In this document: positions 8,226-16,569 of the stretch, in pieces | How the letters are laid out: each line of letters begins with the position of its first letter | How positions within the stretch are numbered: position 1 is the first letter of the stretch | Assembly: GCA_050485685.1 (NCBI GenBank) | Contig: JBJHBW010000002.1 | Coordinates: 124,001 to 188,000 of the forward strand | DNA from: JBJHBP01 sp050485685 | GTDB lineage: Bacteria; Pseudomonadota; Gammaproteobacteria; Steroidobacterales; Rariloculaceae | Direction: 5' to 3' | Length of the DNA stretch: 64,000 nucleotides | Translations under genes and position numbers: made by a program | The notes under the pieces: model-generated | The model's database searches: none | Seen by the model: the letters and a program-made list of their open reading frames with translations, nothing else | Told to the model about the DNA's origin: nothing

Positions 8226-8681
8226 TCAGCGATGGCCGCCGTGACGGTCGCGGGCGCCCGGGCGGATACCGAACACAGCCATGCTGCTGTAGAGCAGGGT
8301 CAGCAGCGGCACGGCCAGCCAGATGAAGAAGCCCGGATGGAACGTCAGCCCGCTAACCGGCAATCCTCCGGCGCGGGCAAGATCCCCGGCGTTGAGACTC
8401 GTCAGCCCGAGAATCAGGCTCACAGCCGAGATGATCACGGCCGTGCGCACATACCCCACTGCCAACGTAACCAGTGCCACGAGCATCGCCGGATTCGCGT
8501 ACCAGCTGTAGATGCCGTATTCGCCGGCTTCCCATCCACGGCGCAACAGGGTGAGGCCGGACAGACGCGGGCCACTGCCAACGGTCACTGCCGGCATCGT
8601 CAGTGCAATCAGGTAGAGCACCGCGAGCAGCATGGCTGCTGCCAGCTGGCCCTGCCGGGTGAACAGCCGGTCCAAGCTCAC
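8226..8681 (-). CDS. uncharacterised inner-membrane protein, four predicted TM segments
   Basis: 151 residues starting at GTG 8681. Hydrophobic stretches lie at about residues 14-34 (AAAMLLAVLYLIALTM), 64-78 (AMLVALVTLAVGYV), 80-96 (TAVIISAVSLILGLTSL) and 115-137 (FFIWLAVPLLTLLYSSMAVFG), giving four membrane helices with a basic, His-rich tail. No motif is recognised and no function can be assigned. It follows the DUF6174 gene at 8739 on the same strand with a 57-base gap, so the two may be co-transcribed. Confidence 0.7.
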   Translation of the reverse strand: MSLDRLFTRQGQLAAAMLLAVLYLIALTMPAVTVGSGPRLSGLTLLRRGWEAGEYGIYSWYANPAMLVALVTLAVGYVRTAVIISAVSLILGLTSLNAGDLARAGGLPVSGLTFHPGFFIWLAVPLLTLLYSSMAVFGIRPGARDRHGGHR

Positions 8682-8738
8682 GCCACCATCCCTGACCCTG
8701 GACGCGGACCGGCACGGCCTGGCGGGCGGTCTATGCCG

Positions 8739-9218
8739 TCAGGGACTGCCCGGCTCCAGGCGCGAGATGCGTAGGTCGGTTTCATCGACGGGCTGATCCG
8801 GACCGTAGTCAATGAAGATCTCCAGCGGATATCCCAGCTCCTCGTGATAGCGCACACGTACGGTGGCGGCGCGCGCGAGACCGCTTTCGACCAGCGCGAA
8901 CAGATCCGGCACGGTCCGATACCACTGGAAATTGTCTTCGGCCACCGTGACATCGAAGTCCGCACCATGCGGCCTGTGACGCACATCGGTGACGACACCG
9001 TCGCGCACCGTCACCAGGGTTTCCGGCGGGGTTTCCGGGTTGCATTCGCAGAACCTGCGATAGCCGTAGCGATAGTCGCTGATTCCTGCTGCCGTCCAGC
9101 GCGCCTTGCTGGCTTCAAGCGCCTGCCGATCCGCAATGGCGGTGCCGGCGCTGAGCAGCAAGGTCAGGCCAAGCACGATGCTCAGCAGCCATGCTGTGCA
9201 AAAACCCATAGCGCGCAT
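8739..9218 (-). CDS. DUF6174-like exported protein
   Basis: 159 residues if translation begins at ATG 9218, preceded by GAGAGAA; a GTG at 9239 is an alternative. A Sec signal of about 30 residues ends near GTAIA. The mature part has W.....SDYRYGYRRFC-C and V.V.DG.V.DV, followed by a FALVES...V.V.Y....GYP..I..DY pattern, which matches the DUF6174 family of small periplasmic or lipoprotein-like proteins of unknown role. Two Cys (FCEC) are available for a disulfide. It lies between the DUF3012 lipoprotein and the membrane protein gene on the same strand, suggesting a small envelope-protein cluster. Confidence 0.75.
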   Translation of the reverse strand: MRAMGFCTAWLLSIVLGLTLLLSAGTAIADRQALEASKARWTAAGISDYRYGYRRFCECNPETPPETLVTVRDGVVTDVRHRPHGADFDVTVAEDNFQWYRTVPDLFALVESGLARAATVRVRYHEELGYPLEIFIDYGPDQPVDETDLRISRLEPGSP

Positions 9219-9256
9219 CTTGCGAAATTCTCTCACCACCCTGGTTCTCCCCGGAT

Positions 9257-9433
9257 TCAGTCAAGCACGCAGTGACGAGCATATTCCATCGCATCGTTGG
9301 CGCTCCAGTCACCGGCCGGTCGTTCATCCATGCGCTCGCACCATCGATCACTACCGACTTCCGGTTCACAACCGGCAAGGCCGAAGACGAACAGCAGCAA
9401 CAGCGTAACAGGCAGAATACGGACTTTGTTCAT
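9257..9433 (-). CDS. DUF3012 family small lipoprotein
   Basis: 58 residues, read directly from the sequence because it is short. ATG 9433 has GGAG eight bases upstream. Residues 1-21 are a lipoprotein signal (LLLLFVFGLAGC, lipobox LAGC), so Cys22 should be acylated. The mature part EVGSDRWCERM..., GDWSANDAMEYARHC matches the compact DUF3012 family (W-C, GDW-T/S-A-N-E/D-A, YA-HC). These are tiny envelope lipoproteins of unknown function in Gammaproteobacteria. Only about 36 mature residues with two further Cys that could form a disulfide. The hydrolase gene begins about 30 bases further upstream on the same strand ends, so co-transcription is possible. Confidence 0.85.
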   Translation of the reverse strand: MNKVRILPVTLLLLFVFGLAGCEPEVGSDRWCERMDERPAGDWSANDAMEYARHCVLD

Positions 9434-9463
9434 GATTCTTACTCCGCAATCGGATTCGTGGTT

Positions 9464-10594
9464 CTAATCCTGCACCAGCCCGGCGTCGAGAAACAGCTGC
9501 ACTTCAGAGAACAGCTGCTGTCGGTTCGGCTCCAGCAACAGGGTGTGGGTGCCGCCACCGATCACCACCAGCCGCTTCTCGGGCGCATTGTGAAGTTGCG
9601 CGAGCAACGCGACGGACATGCTGATCGGCGTATCCACATCCCATTCGCCCACCGCGAGCAGCACCGGCACCTGAATATCGGCCGGGCTGTAGAACGGGAT
9701 GCCTCGTGACCAGTACCTCGCGCTGTCCTCGAGCACGCCGTTCGGCGCGCGTACCACCGGATCGGTCAGGGCCGCACCGACCGGATCTGCGGCGAGGTTC
9801 TCCCGCCACCACGCATCGAACCAGCCGTCGGGCAGGAAGGTCTCGCGCTGTGCCGCCGGCACGCCCGCCAGCCAGCGGGTTCTCGCCGCATCGCGGTTAA
9901 CGGTCCTGTACGCTCCGATCCCCGAGCTGCCGGCGTCGGCAGCTGAACCTGCCAGCGGTGAGGGGCCGTCGCGCAGCCAGATCGGCGCGAACAGCACCAG
10001 CCGCTGCACGCGATCGGGATTCGCAGCCGTATAGGCGGATGTGGTCACCGTGCCCCAGGACCAGCCCATCACATTCAGCGCGTCTATGTTCCGGCGTGCG
10101 AGCACGAAGTCCACTGCCGTGCCGAAATCACGTACGGCGACATCCGTGGTGACGATGGGCGGACTGGCCTGCGGCGGCTGCTCCATCTCCGGCGGCCGCG
10201 TCGACCGGCCATAGCCGCGAAGGTCCAGCATCCACACGTCGTAACCATGCGAGGCGATGTAGTCCATCCACGACCAGCCGTCCAGCCGCAGATCGAAAGT
10301 GACCTCGGCCGGATAGGTCGCACCGTGCACGAACAACAGCGTGCGTTCGGGGCTGAACTGCGTCATCCCGGCCGGGTGCCGGTTGCGCATGTACAGATAC
10401 ACATCGGGCGTATCGGCCGGCACGCGGAACGATTCACCGACCAGTTCCGCGTCACGCGGCTGCGCGAACACCGATGCGGCGACAAACGTCATGATCAGTA
10501 CCGCGAGGAACCGAATCGTCATCATCCGACGCAGGGCGCGGTCTTGCAGGATGTGATGTCGCCGGGCGAGATCACGGGGTTCCTGATTCAGCAT
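9464..10594 (-). CDS. exported alpha/beta hydrolase
   Basis: 376 residues. The ATG at 10594 is chosen because a strong GGAGG sits at ideal spacing; the signal peptide core then begins about residue 25 (MMTIRFLAVLIMTFVAASVFAQ), giving an unusually long n-region, and a shorter start at 10525 is possible. The fold shows LLFVHGATYPA (oxyanion region), the WMLDLRGYGRS strand, the nucleophile elbow GWSWGT near residue 180, and a C-terminal GGGTHTLLLE carrying the catalytic His. Asp is likely in VGEWDVDTP. Substrate unknown; the family contains esterases and epoxide or dienelactone hydrolases. It is probably periplasmic. Confidence 0.85.
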   Translation of the reverse strand: MLNQEPRDLARRHHILQDRALRRMMTIRFLAVLIMTFVAASVFAQPRDAELVGESFRVPADTPDVYLYMRNRHPAGMTQFSPERTLLFVHGATYPAEVTFDLRLDGWSWMDYIASHGYDVWMLDLRGYGRSTRPPEMEQPPQASPPIVTTDVAVRDFGTAVDFVLARRNIDALNVMGWSWGTVTTSAYTAANPDRVQRLVLFAPIWLRDGPSPLAGSAADAGSSGIGAYRTVNRDAARTRWLAGVPAAQRETFLPDGWFDAWWRENLAADPVGAALTDPVVRAPNGVLEDSARYWSRGIPFYSPADIQVPVLLAVGEWDVDTPISMSVALLAQLHNAPEKRLVVIGGGTHTLLLEPNRQQLFSEVQLFLDAGLVQD

Positions 10595-10616
10595 GCTTTC
10601 ATCCTCCGGTCATTCG

Positions 10617-11690
10617 TCACGGTTCACGCCGGTGAATGACGAGCTTTCCCTTGGGCCGCTTGTGGCCTTCCTTATCCTTATACATGGCGCGATCGGCAGC
10701 ATTCAGTATCTCTTCCGGTGTTTTCCCGTCGTTCGGGTACACCGCGACACCGGCACTGACCTGCACGCGCAGGATCGTGGTATCGAGCTCCAGTGTGGTC
10801 GCGAACACGACGTTACGTATGCGCTGAGCAACCTCGCTGGCGATGATACGGTCCGCGTTCTTGAGCAGCAGCACAAATTCATCGCCCGCAAAGCGGGCGC
10901 AGATATCGGCGCTGCGTGTCAGACGGCTCAGCGCACCGGCCACCAGCTTCAGCGCACGATTACCTGCTTCGTGACCGAAACGGTCGTTGATGGACTTCAG
11001 ATTGTCCACGTCTATCATCAGCACCGCATACGGCAGCTGGCCGTGCGCCGCGAGGTCGTGTTCGCGCTTTGCCAGGCGGGTGAATGCGCGCAGGTTGTAG
11101 AGAGAAGTGAGCTCGTCACGCTCGGCGAGTTCGCGTATGCGCTCCTTGGCCGTATGCATGTTGTCGGCCAGCAGACTGGCAAGAAACGCCACGAGCACGA
11201 AAGGCGCCATCACACCGATGGCCTGATGGCGCAGCAGCGCAGCGAACTCGCCTTCGCCTGCAACCAGCGCCAGCAGTGCGATGTGGCAGGCGAAGACCAG
11301 CAGAATGACCAGCACCGTCGCACGCTTGCCCAGCGCCAGTGCGGCCGTGATGATGGGCAACAGGAAGAGATTGGTCATTGCGCCGGTCTGCGCGCCGGAC
11401 AGGCCCAGCACGCCGGTCAGGAACGCAACCATCACGACGATCTCGGCGCCGATCTTGATACGCGGGCGTGCCGTCAGCAGCTTGCCGTACTGGAACACGA
11501 TGACGAACGCGGCAAACGCAATCACCATCGCTATCAGCAGAGGTGTCTGCGCCAGCGCCGGCTGGGTGGTGATCAGATAGAGCATCACGAGCAGCAGCAG
11601 AAGCCACTCCACTTCCGCCAGACTGCGCGCGAAACCGCGCAGCTGCGCCTGCTCTATCTCCTGTTCTCGGCGCGCCGGATCGGCGCTCAT
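10617..11690 (-). CDS. diguanylate cyclase (GGDEF domain), membrane-bound
   Basis: 357 residues from ATG 11690, whose first base is the last base of the S41 peptidase stop (TGATG), so translation is coupled. The first half has about six membrane helices (residues 28-175) and the second half a GGDEF domain: DELTSLYNLRAF, MIDVDNLKSIND, and the active-site loop ARFAGDEF, an accepted AGDEF variant of GGDEF. It should make cyclic di-GMP from two GTP. No inhibitory RxxD motif is evident five residues before the loop (TRSADICARFAGDEF gives RSAD further upstream, so an I-site is doubtful). Sensor input unknown. Confidence 0.9.
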   Translation of the reverse strand: MSADPARREQEIEQAQLRGFARSLAEVEWLLLLLVMLYLITTQPALAQTPLLIAMVIAFAAFVIVFQYGKLLTARPRIKIGAEIVVMVAFLTGVLGLSGAQTGAMTNLFLLPIITAALALGKRATVLVILLVFACHIALLALVAGEGEFAALLRHQAIGVMAPFVLVAFLASLLADNMHTAKERIRELAERDELTSLYNLRAFTRLAKREHDLAAHGQLPYAVLMIDVDNLKSINDRFGHEAGNRALKLVAGALSRLTRSADICARFAGDEFVLLLKNADRIIASEVAQRIRNVVFATTLELDTTILRVQVSAGVAVYPNDGKTPEEILNAADRAMYKDKEGHKRPKGKLVIHRREP

Positions 11691-12922
11691 CACCGCGCGC
11701 GGGCGAAGGCGTTGTAACCGAGCAGACTGAGTGCCTCCTGCAGCTGCAGGTCCTGCTCCAGGGTTACGTCGCCGGATGAACCACGAAACTGTCGCCGCGG
11801 ATCGCTGTTGCGCACGGTCACGTCCGGCTCTATGCCGGTCTCGTTGATGTCATGACCTGAGGGCGTGAGGTAACGCGAAGTGGTCAGCTTCACGGCACCG
11901 CCGCTGGCCAGCGGCGTGACGGTCTGTATCGATGCCTTGCCGTAGCTGCGTTCCCCGACCAGCCGGGCGCGGCCGTGGTCCTGCAACGCGCCGGCGACGA
12001 TCTCCGAAGCCGACGCCGAACCGCGATTGATCAGCACGGTGATGGGCACACCGGCGACGATGTCGCTGCCCGTGGCACGATGTTCGAAACGCACATCGTC
12101 GTAGCAGCCTGCGCCCATGACGATGACGCCCTGATCCAGAAACAGGTCAGCGACTTGAATGGCCGCCTCGAGTACGCCGCCCGGATTGTTGCGCAGGTCC
12201 AGGATCAGGCCGCGCGGTCTGGTGTCGCGCGTCATGCGCCGCAGCGCGGCACGCAGATCGCCGGCGGTCTGGTCCGTAAAGGCCGTGAGGCGGACATACG
12301 CATAGTCATCCGCCAGCATCTCGCTCTGCACGGTGTGCAACTGGATCTCGGCTCTGACCAGCGCAAACTTCAGCGGATCCTCGGCACCTTCGCGTTCGAC
12401 GCCCAGGGTCACGAACGTGCCCGGCCGTCCGCGCATCAGGCTGACGGTGCGCTCAAGGCTGTCGCCATTGATCGCGACATCGTCTATGGATACCAGCACG
12501 TCACCCGGCAGAATGCCGGCCCTGGCCGCGGGCGTGCCATCCAGCGGTGTCACGACCCGGATCCTGCCGTCTTCGACACGCACATCCAGGCCCACGCCGG
12601 AGTAATTGCCGGAAGTATTGATGCGGATGTTTTCGAACTCGTCGCGATCCAGATAACGCGAATGCGGATCGAGCTCTGAAATGAGGCCGCGAATCGCGCT
12701 TTCGACCAGGCGACGCTCATCGACCGGATCCACGTATTCGCTGCGGACCCGCTGTATGACCTCGGTGAGCAGCCGTAATGAATCGTCGGCACCGGCATTG
12801 GAACGCAGCTGGGGGCCATGCAGGGGACGTTCCGAAAGCAATGCCGCGCCGACCGAAACGGTCAGCCCCAGCACGGTACCGACGACCAGTACCAGAACGC
12901 TTCTTACCCTGATAGACGTCAC
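11690..12922 (-). CDS. ctpA: S41 family C-terminal processing peptidase
   Basis: 410 residues: N-terminal membrane anchor or signal (residues 6-27), a PDZ domain (about 105-190, with SGVGLDV and AGILPGDVLVSID) and the S41 protease domain with RNNPGG, catalytic Ser in NRGSASASEIVAGAL and Lys in YGKASIQT. Such periplasmic proteases trim or degrade envelope proteins. In many Gammaproteobacteria this gene stands next to envC, as here (it starts 49 bases after the envC stop), suggesting a link with cell-wall remodelling; in Pseudomonas CtpA-type enzymes degrade murein hydrolases (family knowledge). It overlaps the diguanylate cyclase gene by one base. Confidence 0.92.
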   Translation of the reverse strand: MTSIRVRSVLVLVVGTVLGLTVSVGAALLSERPLHGPQLRSNAGADDSLRLLTEVIQRVRSEYVDPVDERRLVESAIRGLISELDPHSRYLDRDEFENIRINTSGNYSGVGLDVRVEDGRIRVVTPLDGTPAARAGILPGDVLVSIDDVAINGDSLERTVSLMRGRPGTFVTLGVEREGAEDPLKFALVRAEIQLHTVQSEMLADDYAYVRLTAFTDQTAGDLRAALRRMTRDTRPRGLILDLRNNPGGVLEAAIQVADLFLDQGVIVMGAGCYDDVRFEHRATGSDIVAGVPITVLINRGSASASEIVAGALQDHGRARLVGERSYGKASIQTVTPLASGGAVKLTTSRYLTPSGHDINETGIEPDVTVRNSDPRRQFRGSSGDVTLEQDLQLQEALSLLGYNAFARAR

Positions 12923-12970
12923 GCGATTCCCACCCCGGAACGGACATCCGAAGATATCACAGCCTTTTCG

Positions 12971-14128
12971 TCAACGCGCGCCCGGACGCCCCGCAAACCA
13001 TGGGTTGGGATTGACCGGCGTGCCGTTGTGACGGATCTCGAAATACAGTGACGGACGGGCCAGTCCGCCCGTATCCCCGGCCTGCGCGATGACTTCGCCG
13101 GGAGACGCCCAGTCGCCGGACTCCTTGAGCAGAGCCTCATTATGTCCATACAAGCTCATGTAGCCGTCGCCGTGGTCGAGTATGACCAGCAGCCCCAGGC
13201 CCGGCAGCCAGTCGGAGAACACCACCCGACCGTGATAGACGGCGCGCACCGGTGCGCCTTCGGCGGTCTCCAGCAGCACGCCGTTCCATTGCATGGGCCC
13301 GCCGTTACGGGGTCGGCCGAAGTCGCCGGCCACCTCTCCGGCCACCGGCCAGGCCAGCCGCCCGCGCATGCCGCTGAACGGATCGTCCACGTTGACCGGA
13401 AAATCCGCGACCAGCTCGCTGAGTTCCTCGATCAGATCGACGAGGCGTGCCTCTTCGGCGCGCAGGCGCTGCACCTCGGCATCGCCCTCGGCAATGGAAG
13501 CTTCCAGACGCGAAAGCACCGCCTGACGGTCGGACCGTGCCGCTGCCAGCGTCGCCACCTCCGCCGCCTGCGCTGATTCCAGCGTTTCCAGCGACTGCCT
13601 GACGGCGGCGGTCTCGGCCGCCAGTTCCACCAGCGTGCCCAGCTCCTCACGTGCGCGCTGCAGGCGTTCGCCGCGTGCCTGCAGCAGGTACTCGTAGTAG
13701 ATGACCATACGGCCGATATCGGCCGGATCTTCCTGACTGAGCAGCAGACGGAACACCTCGGCATCGCCGGTCATGTAGCTGGCGCGGACCTGGCGGGCCA
13801 GCGCCTCGCGCTCGCCGCCCAGCCGGGCGCGGGCATCCGCGGTCCGGGTCTGCAGGCTGGCGGCCTGCCGTTGCTGCTCGGCGAGACGTGCCCGCAGCTG
13901 TTCGAGCTCGCGGTTCGCAGCCGCGACCCGCAGCTCGACTTCGCGCAGTTCCTCGCTGTGGCGGTCGCGCTCGGTCTGCTCACCGGCAAGGCGCCGCTCC
14001 AGTGCCTGGATACGGTCGCGAACGGCCTGCAGGTCAGCCTCCTGCTGCTGTTGCGCGACCGCCATCACGGCAGCGAACGTCGCAACGCAGGCGACCGCGC
14101 AGACTGACCACGAGCGGAGCTTTTCCAT
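12971..14128 (-). CDS. envC: murein hydrolase activator EnvC
   Basis: 385 residues with a Sec signal (about 1-25, ends near AVMAVA-QQQ). Residues 26-250 are a long coiled coil rich in Gln, Arg, Glu and Ala; a LytM/M23 domain follows from about residue 265. Zinc ligands are degenerate: WNGVLLE replaces the HxxxD-containing strand and LYFEIRHNG the LHFE/HxH strand, as in activators that switch on amidases at the septum rather than cutting peptidoglycan. Upstream reading continues open to 14626 but only as an antisense of the rhodanese gene, so the start is at 14128. Divergent from yibN. The phosphoglycerate mutase gene gpmI, usual upstream neighbour, is missing. Confidence 0.92.
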   Translation of the reverse strand: MEKLRSWSVCAVACVATFAAVMAVAQQQQEADLQAVRDRIQALERRLAGEQTERDRHSEELREVELRVAAANRELEQLRARLAEQQRQAASLQTRTADARARLGGEREALARQVRASYMTGDAEVFRLLLSQEDPADIGRMVIYYEYLLQARGERLQRAREELGTLVELAAETAAVRQSLETLESAQAAEVATLAAARSDRQAVLSRLEASIAEGDAEVQRLRAEEARLVDLIEELSELVADFPVNVDDPFSGMRGRLAWPVAGEVAGDFGRPRNGGPMQWNGVLLETAEGAPVRAVYHGRVVFSDWLPGLGLLVILDHGDGYMSLYGHNEALLKESGDWASPGEVIAQAGDTGGLARPSLYFEIRHNGTPVNPNPWFAGRPGAR

Positions 14129-14146
14129 CGGGAGAGGAAGTCTAGC

Positions 14147-14152
14147 TATAAT
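14147..14152 (+). promoter_or_regulatory. -10 element TATAAT of the yibN-grxC-secB operon
   Basis: A perfect TATAAT lies in the 66-base divergent gap between envC and yibN, 43 bases before the yibN start. TTTCCA at 14122-14127 is a weak -35 at 19 bases spacing. It likely drives the four-gene operon through gpsA. Confidence 0.55.
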
Positions 14153-14194
14153 GCCGCGCCCCGGATACTGCGCCACGCGGAGTTCACTTGCATC

Positions 14195-14614
14195 ATGGGT
14201 CAACTGGCTGAATTCGCCAGCAATCACCCGTTCCTGGTCATGGGCCTTCTGGCCACCTGGGGCGCGGTGATGTTCTACGAACTCAGGCTGAAAAGCCTGG
14301 GGCTGGTACAGGTATCGGTGCCCGATGCGGTCAAACTGATCAATCGCGGCGCCATGGTCGTGGATGTGCGTGAACCGGATGCGTTCCGCAACGGCCATAT
14401 CGTGAGCGCGAAAAACATCCCGCTGGCCAAGGTAAACGATGACAAGGGACCGCTGAAGAAGCAGAAGAACAAGGTCGTGCTTACCGTCTGCGACAACGGC
14501 GCGGTGTCCCGTCGCGCGGTGCAGATACTGCGCGGCGCGGGCCACGACAAGGTGTTCAGCATCAAGGGAGGACTGGCCGGCTGGCGGGCCGAGAACCAGC
14601 CGCTGGTCAAATGA
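14195..14614 (+). CDS. yibN: membrane-anchored rhodanese-like protein YibN
   Basis: 139 residues: one N-terminal transmembrane helix (about 12-31) followed by a rhodanese domain with VVDVREPDAFRNGHI and the active-site loop CDNGAVSRRA, where the Cys near residue 100 would carry the persulfide. E. coli YibN has the same anchor and stands at the head of the same operon. A role in sulfur transfer or in membrane-protein quality control has been proposed for the family. The stop overlaps the grxC start as ATGA. Confidence 0.92.
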   Translation: MGQLAEFASNHPFLVMGLLATWGAVMFYELRLKSLGLVQVSVPDAVKLINRGAMVVDVREPDAFRNGHIVSAKNIPLAKVNDDKGPLKKQKNKVVLTVCDNGAVSRRAVQILRGAGHDKVFSIKGGLAGWRAENQPLVK

Positions 14615-14913
14615 GCACCACGGCATCCGGCGTGCTCATATACTCTTCGCCCCTGTGCGGCTATTGCACCGCCGCCAGGCGCCTGTTGCGCACCAAGGGG
14701 GTAACGTTCACGGAAATCGACGTTCTGGCCGAACCGGAACGTCGCATGGAGATGATGGAGCGCAGCGGCGGCCGACGTACCGTGCCGCAGGTCTTCATTC
14801 ACGGCACCCACGCAGGCGGGTACGACGATCTGGTGCAGCTGGACCGCGAGGGCAGACTCGATGCCCTGCTGGCAGGCTCGGCTGAACCCGATTCACTTTC
14901 AACGCAAACTTAA
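14611..14913 (+). CDS. grxC: glutaredoxin 3
   Basis: 100 residues with thioredoxin fold and active site CGYC near residues 16-19, the cis-Pro segment RRTVPQVFIHGTHAGGYDDL and a glutathione-binding GGYDD motif. It reduces disulfides and glutathionylated proteins in the cytoplasm using glutathione. Length is slightly longer than the 83-residue E. coli protein because of the C-terminal tail. Coupled to yibN by a 4-base overlap and 11 bases before secB, the conserved gammaproteobacterial order. Confidence 0.95.
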   Translation: MSTTASGVLIYSSPLCGYCTAARRLLRTKGVTFTEIDVLAEPERRMEMMERSGGRRTVPQVFIHGTHAGGYDDLVQLDREGRLDALLAGSAEPDSLSTQT

Positions 14914-14924
14914 GAGAATTGACG

Positions 14925-15446
14925 ATGGCAGACGAACAGGCGCAGAACACCCAGCAGAAGCAGCTCATCCTGCAGAAGATCTACATCAAGGATCTGTCTT
15001 TCGAATCGCCCCGCACCCCGGCGGCGTTCTCGATCCAGCAGACACCCCAGACGCAGCTCAGCCTGAAATCCAACGTCAAGGACATCGCCGAGCACACCTA
15101 TGAAGTGACGCTCACCATCACCGTGGAAACCAAGGATCAGGACCAGACCGTGTTCCTGTGCGAGCTGTCACAGGCCGGCGTGTTCCGTCTGGAAGGCTAC
15201 ACGCCCGATGAAACGGACATGCTGCTGAACGCCTACTGCCCGAGCACGCTGTATCCGTTCGCCCGTGAGGCGATCGCAGACATCGTCGGCAAGGGCGGTT
15301 TTCCGCAGCTGCTGCTGCAGCCGATCAATTTCGACGCGCTGTACGCACAGGCCCAGCAACAGAAGGCGCAGCAGGGCTCGGGTATCTTTCAGAACGCCCC
15401 GGCGGCCGGCGACGTCGAGCAATCCGGCTCCGGCGAGCCCCATTGA
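14925..15446 (+). CDS. secB: preprotein chaperone SecB
   Basis: 173 residues starting at ATG 14925 (a TTG six bases upstream is less likely). SecB signatures: QKIYIKDLSFESP near residue 25, LSLKSNVK, HTYEVTLTITV, and PSTLYPFAREAIADIV followed by GGFPQLLLQPINFDALY. It forms a tetramer that keeps precursors unfolded and hands them to SecA. Acidic C-terminal tail. Genes grxC and gpsA flank it in the standard order. Confidence 0.97.
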   Translation: MADEQAQNTQQKQLILQKIYIKDLSFESPRTPAAFSIQQTPQTQLSLKSNVKDIAEHTYEVTLTITVETKDQDQTVFLCELSQAGVFRLEGYTPDETDMLLNAYCPSTLYPFAREAIADIVGKGGFPQLLLQPINFDALYAQAQQQKAQQGSGIFQNAPAAGDVEQSGSGEPH

Positions 15447-15476
15447 TCGGGCTTCGCACGCACTGACGAGGCGTGC

Positions 15477-16520
15477 GTGAGCGGCATCACTGATAACGAT
15501 CAGGCACCGGACTCGCCGCTGCGCGGGCCGGTGGCCGTTCTCGGCGGTGGTTCCTGGGGCACGGCGCTGGCCGTACAGCTTGCACGCGCCGGGCGCGCAC
15601 CGGTGCTGTGGGCCAGGGACGTCGCTCAGGCCAACGACATGCGCAGCGCCGGGCGCAATGCCCGCTATCTGCCCGATGTTGCGTTCCCTCCCGGTCTCGG
15701 CATCACCTCCGACCTGCGTGACGCGGTATGGGGCGCAAATGCGATCCTGATTGCCGTGCCCTCCACTGCGTTCCGGCGCACACTGGAGGCGTTACGCGAT
15801 CTGGATCTGCCGCTGCAACAGCTGGCCTGGGCCACAAAGGGGTTTGAGCTCGACACCGGCATGCTGCCACATCAGGTCGTGAACTCGGTGCTCGGCGGAA
15901 CGCCGGCGGTTGCCGTACTGTCCGGCCCGACCTTCGCCCGCGAAGTGGGACTCGGTCTGCCCAGCGCGATGACAGTCGCCGCGTCGAATCCGTCCTTCGC
16001 AGCCAGCTTCGCCGCGGCGATCTCCACCGACGTCTTCCGTGCCTATACGTCCGAAGACATGCTCGGGGTGGAGATCGGCGGCGCCACGAAGAACGTGTAT
16101 GCGATAGGCGCCGGCATTTCCGACGGACTGGGCTTCGGCGCGAATTCGCGCATCGCGCTGGTGACCCGTGCGCTGTCGGAAATGACCCGCCTGGGCACCG
16201 CGCTGGGCGCCCGCACCGAAACGTTCATGGGACTGGCCGGCATGGGCGATCTGGTTCTGACCTGCACCGACGATCAGTCGCGAAACCGCCGCTTCGGGCT
16301 GGCGCTGGGCCGTGGTCAGGCCCCGGAAGCGGCGCTTCGCGACATCGGCCAGGTGGTCGAGGGCTATTACGCGGCGCGGGCCGTGCGCCAGGTCGCCGGG
16401 CGCCTTGGCGTGGAGATGCCCATCGTTGAACAGATCCACGGCGTGATCTACGACCGCATGGCGCCGCAGGACGCCGTGAACGCGCTGATGCGACGACCGC
16501 TGTCCGCGGAACTGGGCTGA
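15477..16520 (+). CDS. gpsA: glycerol-3-phosphate dehydrogenase [NAD(P)+]
   Basis: 347 residues starting at GTG 15477 with GAGG upstream. NAD(P)-binding LGGGSWGTALA near residue 21, WATKGFE, LSGPTFAREVG, the catalytic Lys in GATKNVYAIGAGI, and GLAGMGDLVLTCTDDQSRNRRFG are all present. It makes sn-glycerol 3-phosphate from dihydroxyacetone phosphate for phospholipid synthesis. It closes the yibN-grxC-secB-gpsA operon; the cysE or trmL that follows in some genomes is replaced here by an MFS transporter gene. Confidence 0.97.
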   Translation: MSGITDNDQAPDSPLRGPVAVLGGGSWGTALAVQLARAGRAPVLWARDVAQANDMRSAGRNARYLPDVAFPPGLGITSDLRDAVWGANAILIAVPSTAFRRTLEALRDLDLPLQQLAWATKGFELDTGMLPHQVVNSVLGGTPAVAVLSGPTFAREVGLGLPSAMTVAASNPSFAASFAAAISTDVFRAYTSEDMLGVEIGGATKNVYAIGAGISDGLGFGANSRIALVTRALSEMTRLGTALGARTETFMGLAGMGDLVLTCTDDQSRNRRFGLALGRGQAPEAALRDIGQVVEGYYAARAVRQVAGRLGVEMPIVEQIHGVIYDRMAPQDAVNALMRRPLSAELG

Positions 16521-16569
16521 CTCTGCCGGCAAGTGCAGCGAACATGTCGGCAATGACTTTGTTCGTGCG

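Noticed and set aside
14129..14626. Upstream extension of envC to 14626
   Set aside because: It is antisense to yibN and precedes the signal peptide start at 14128; no homology is visible in it.
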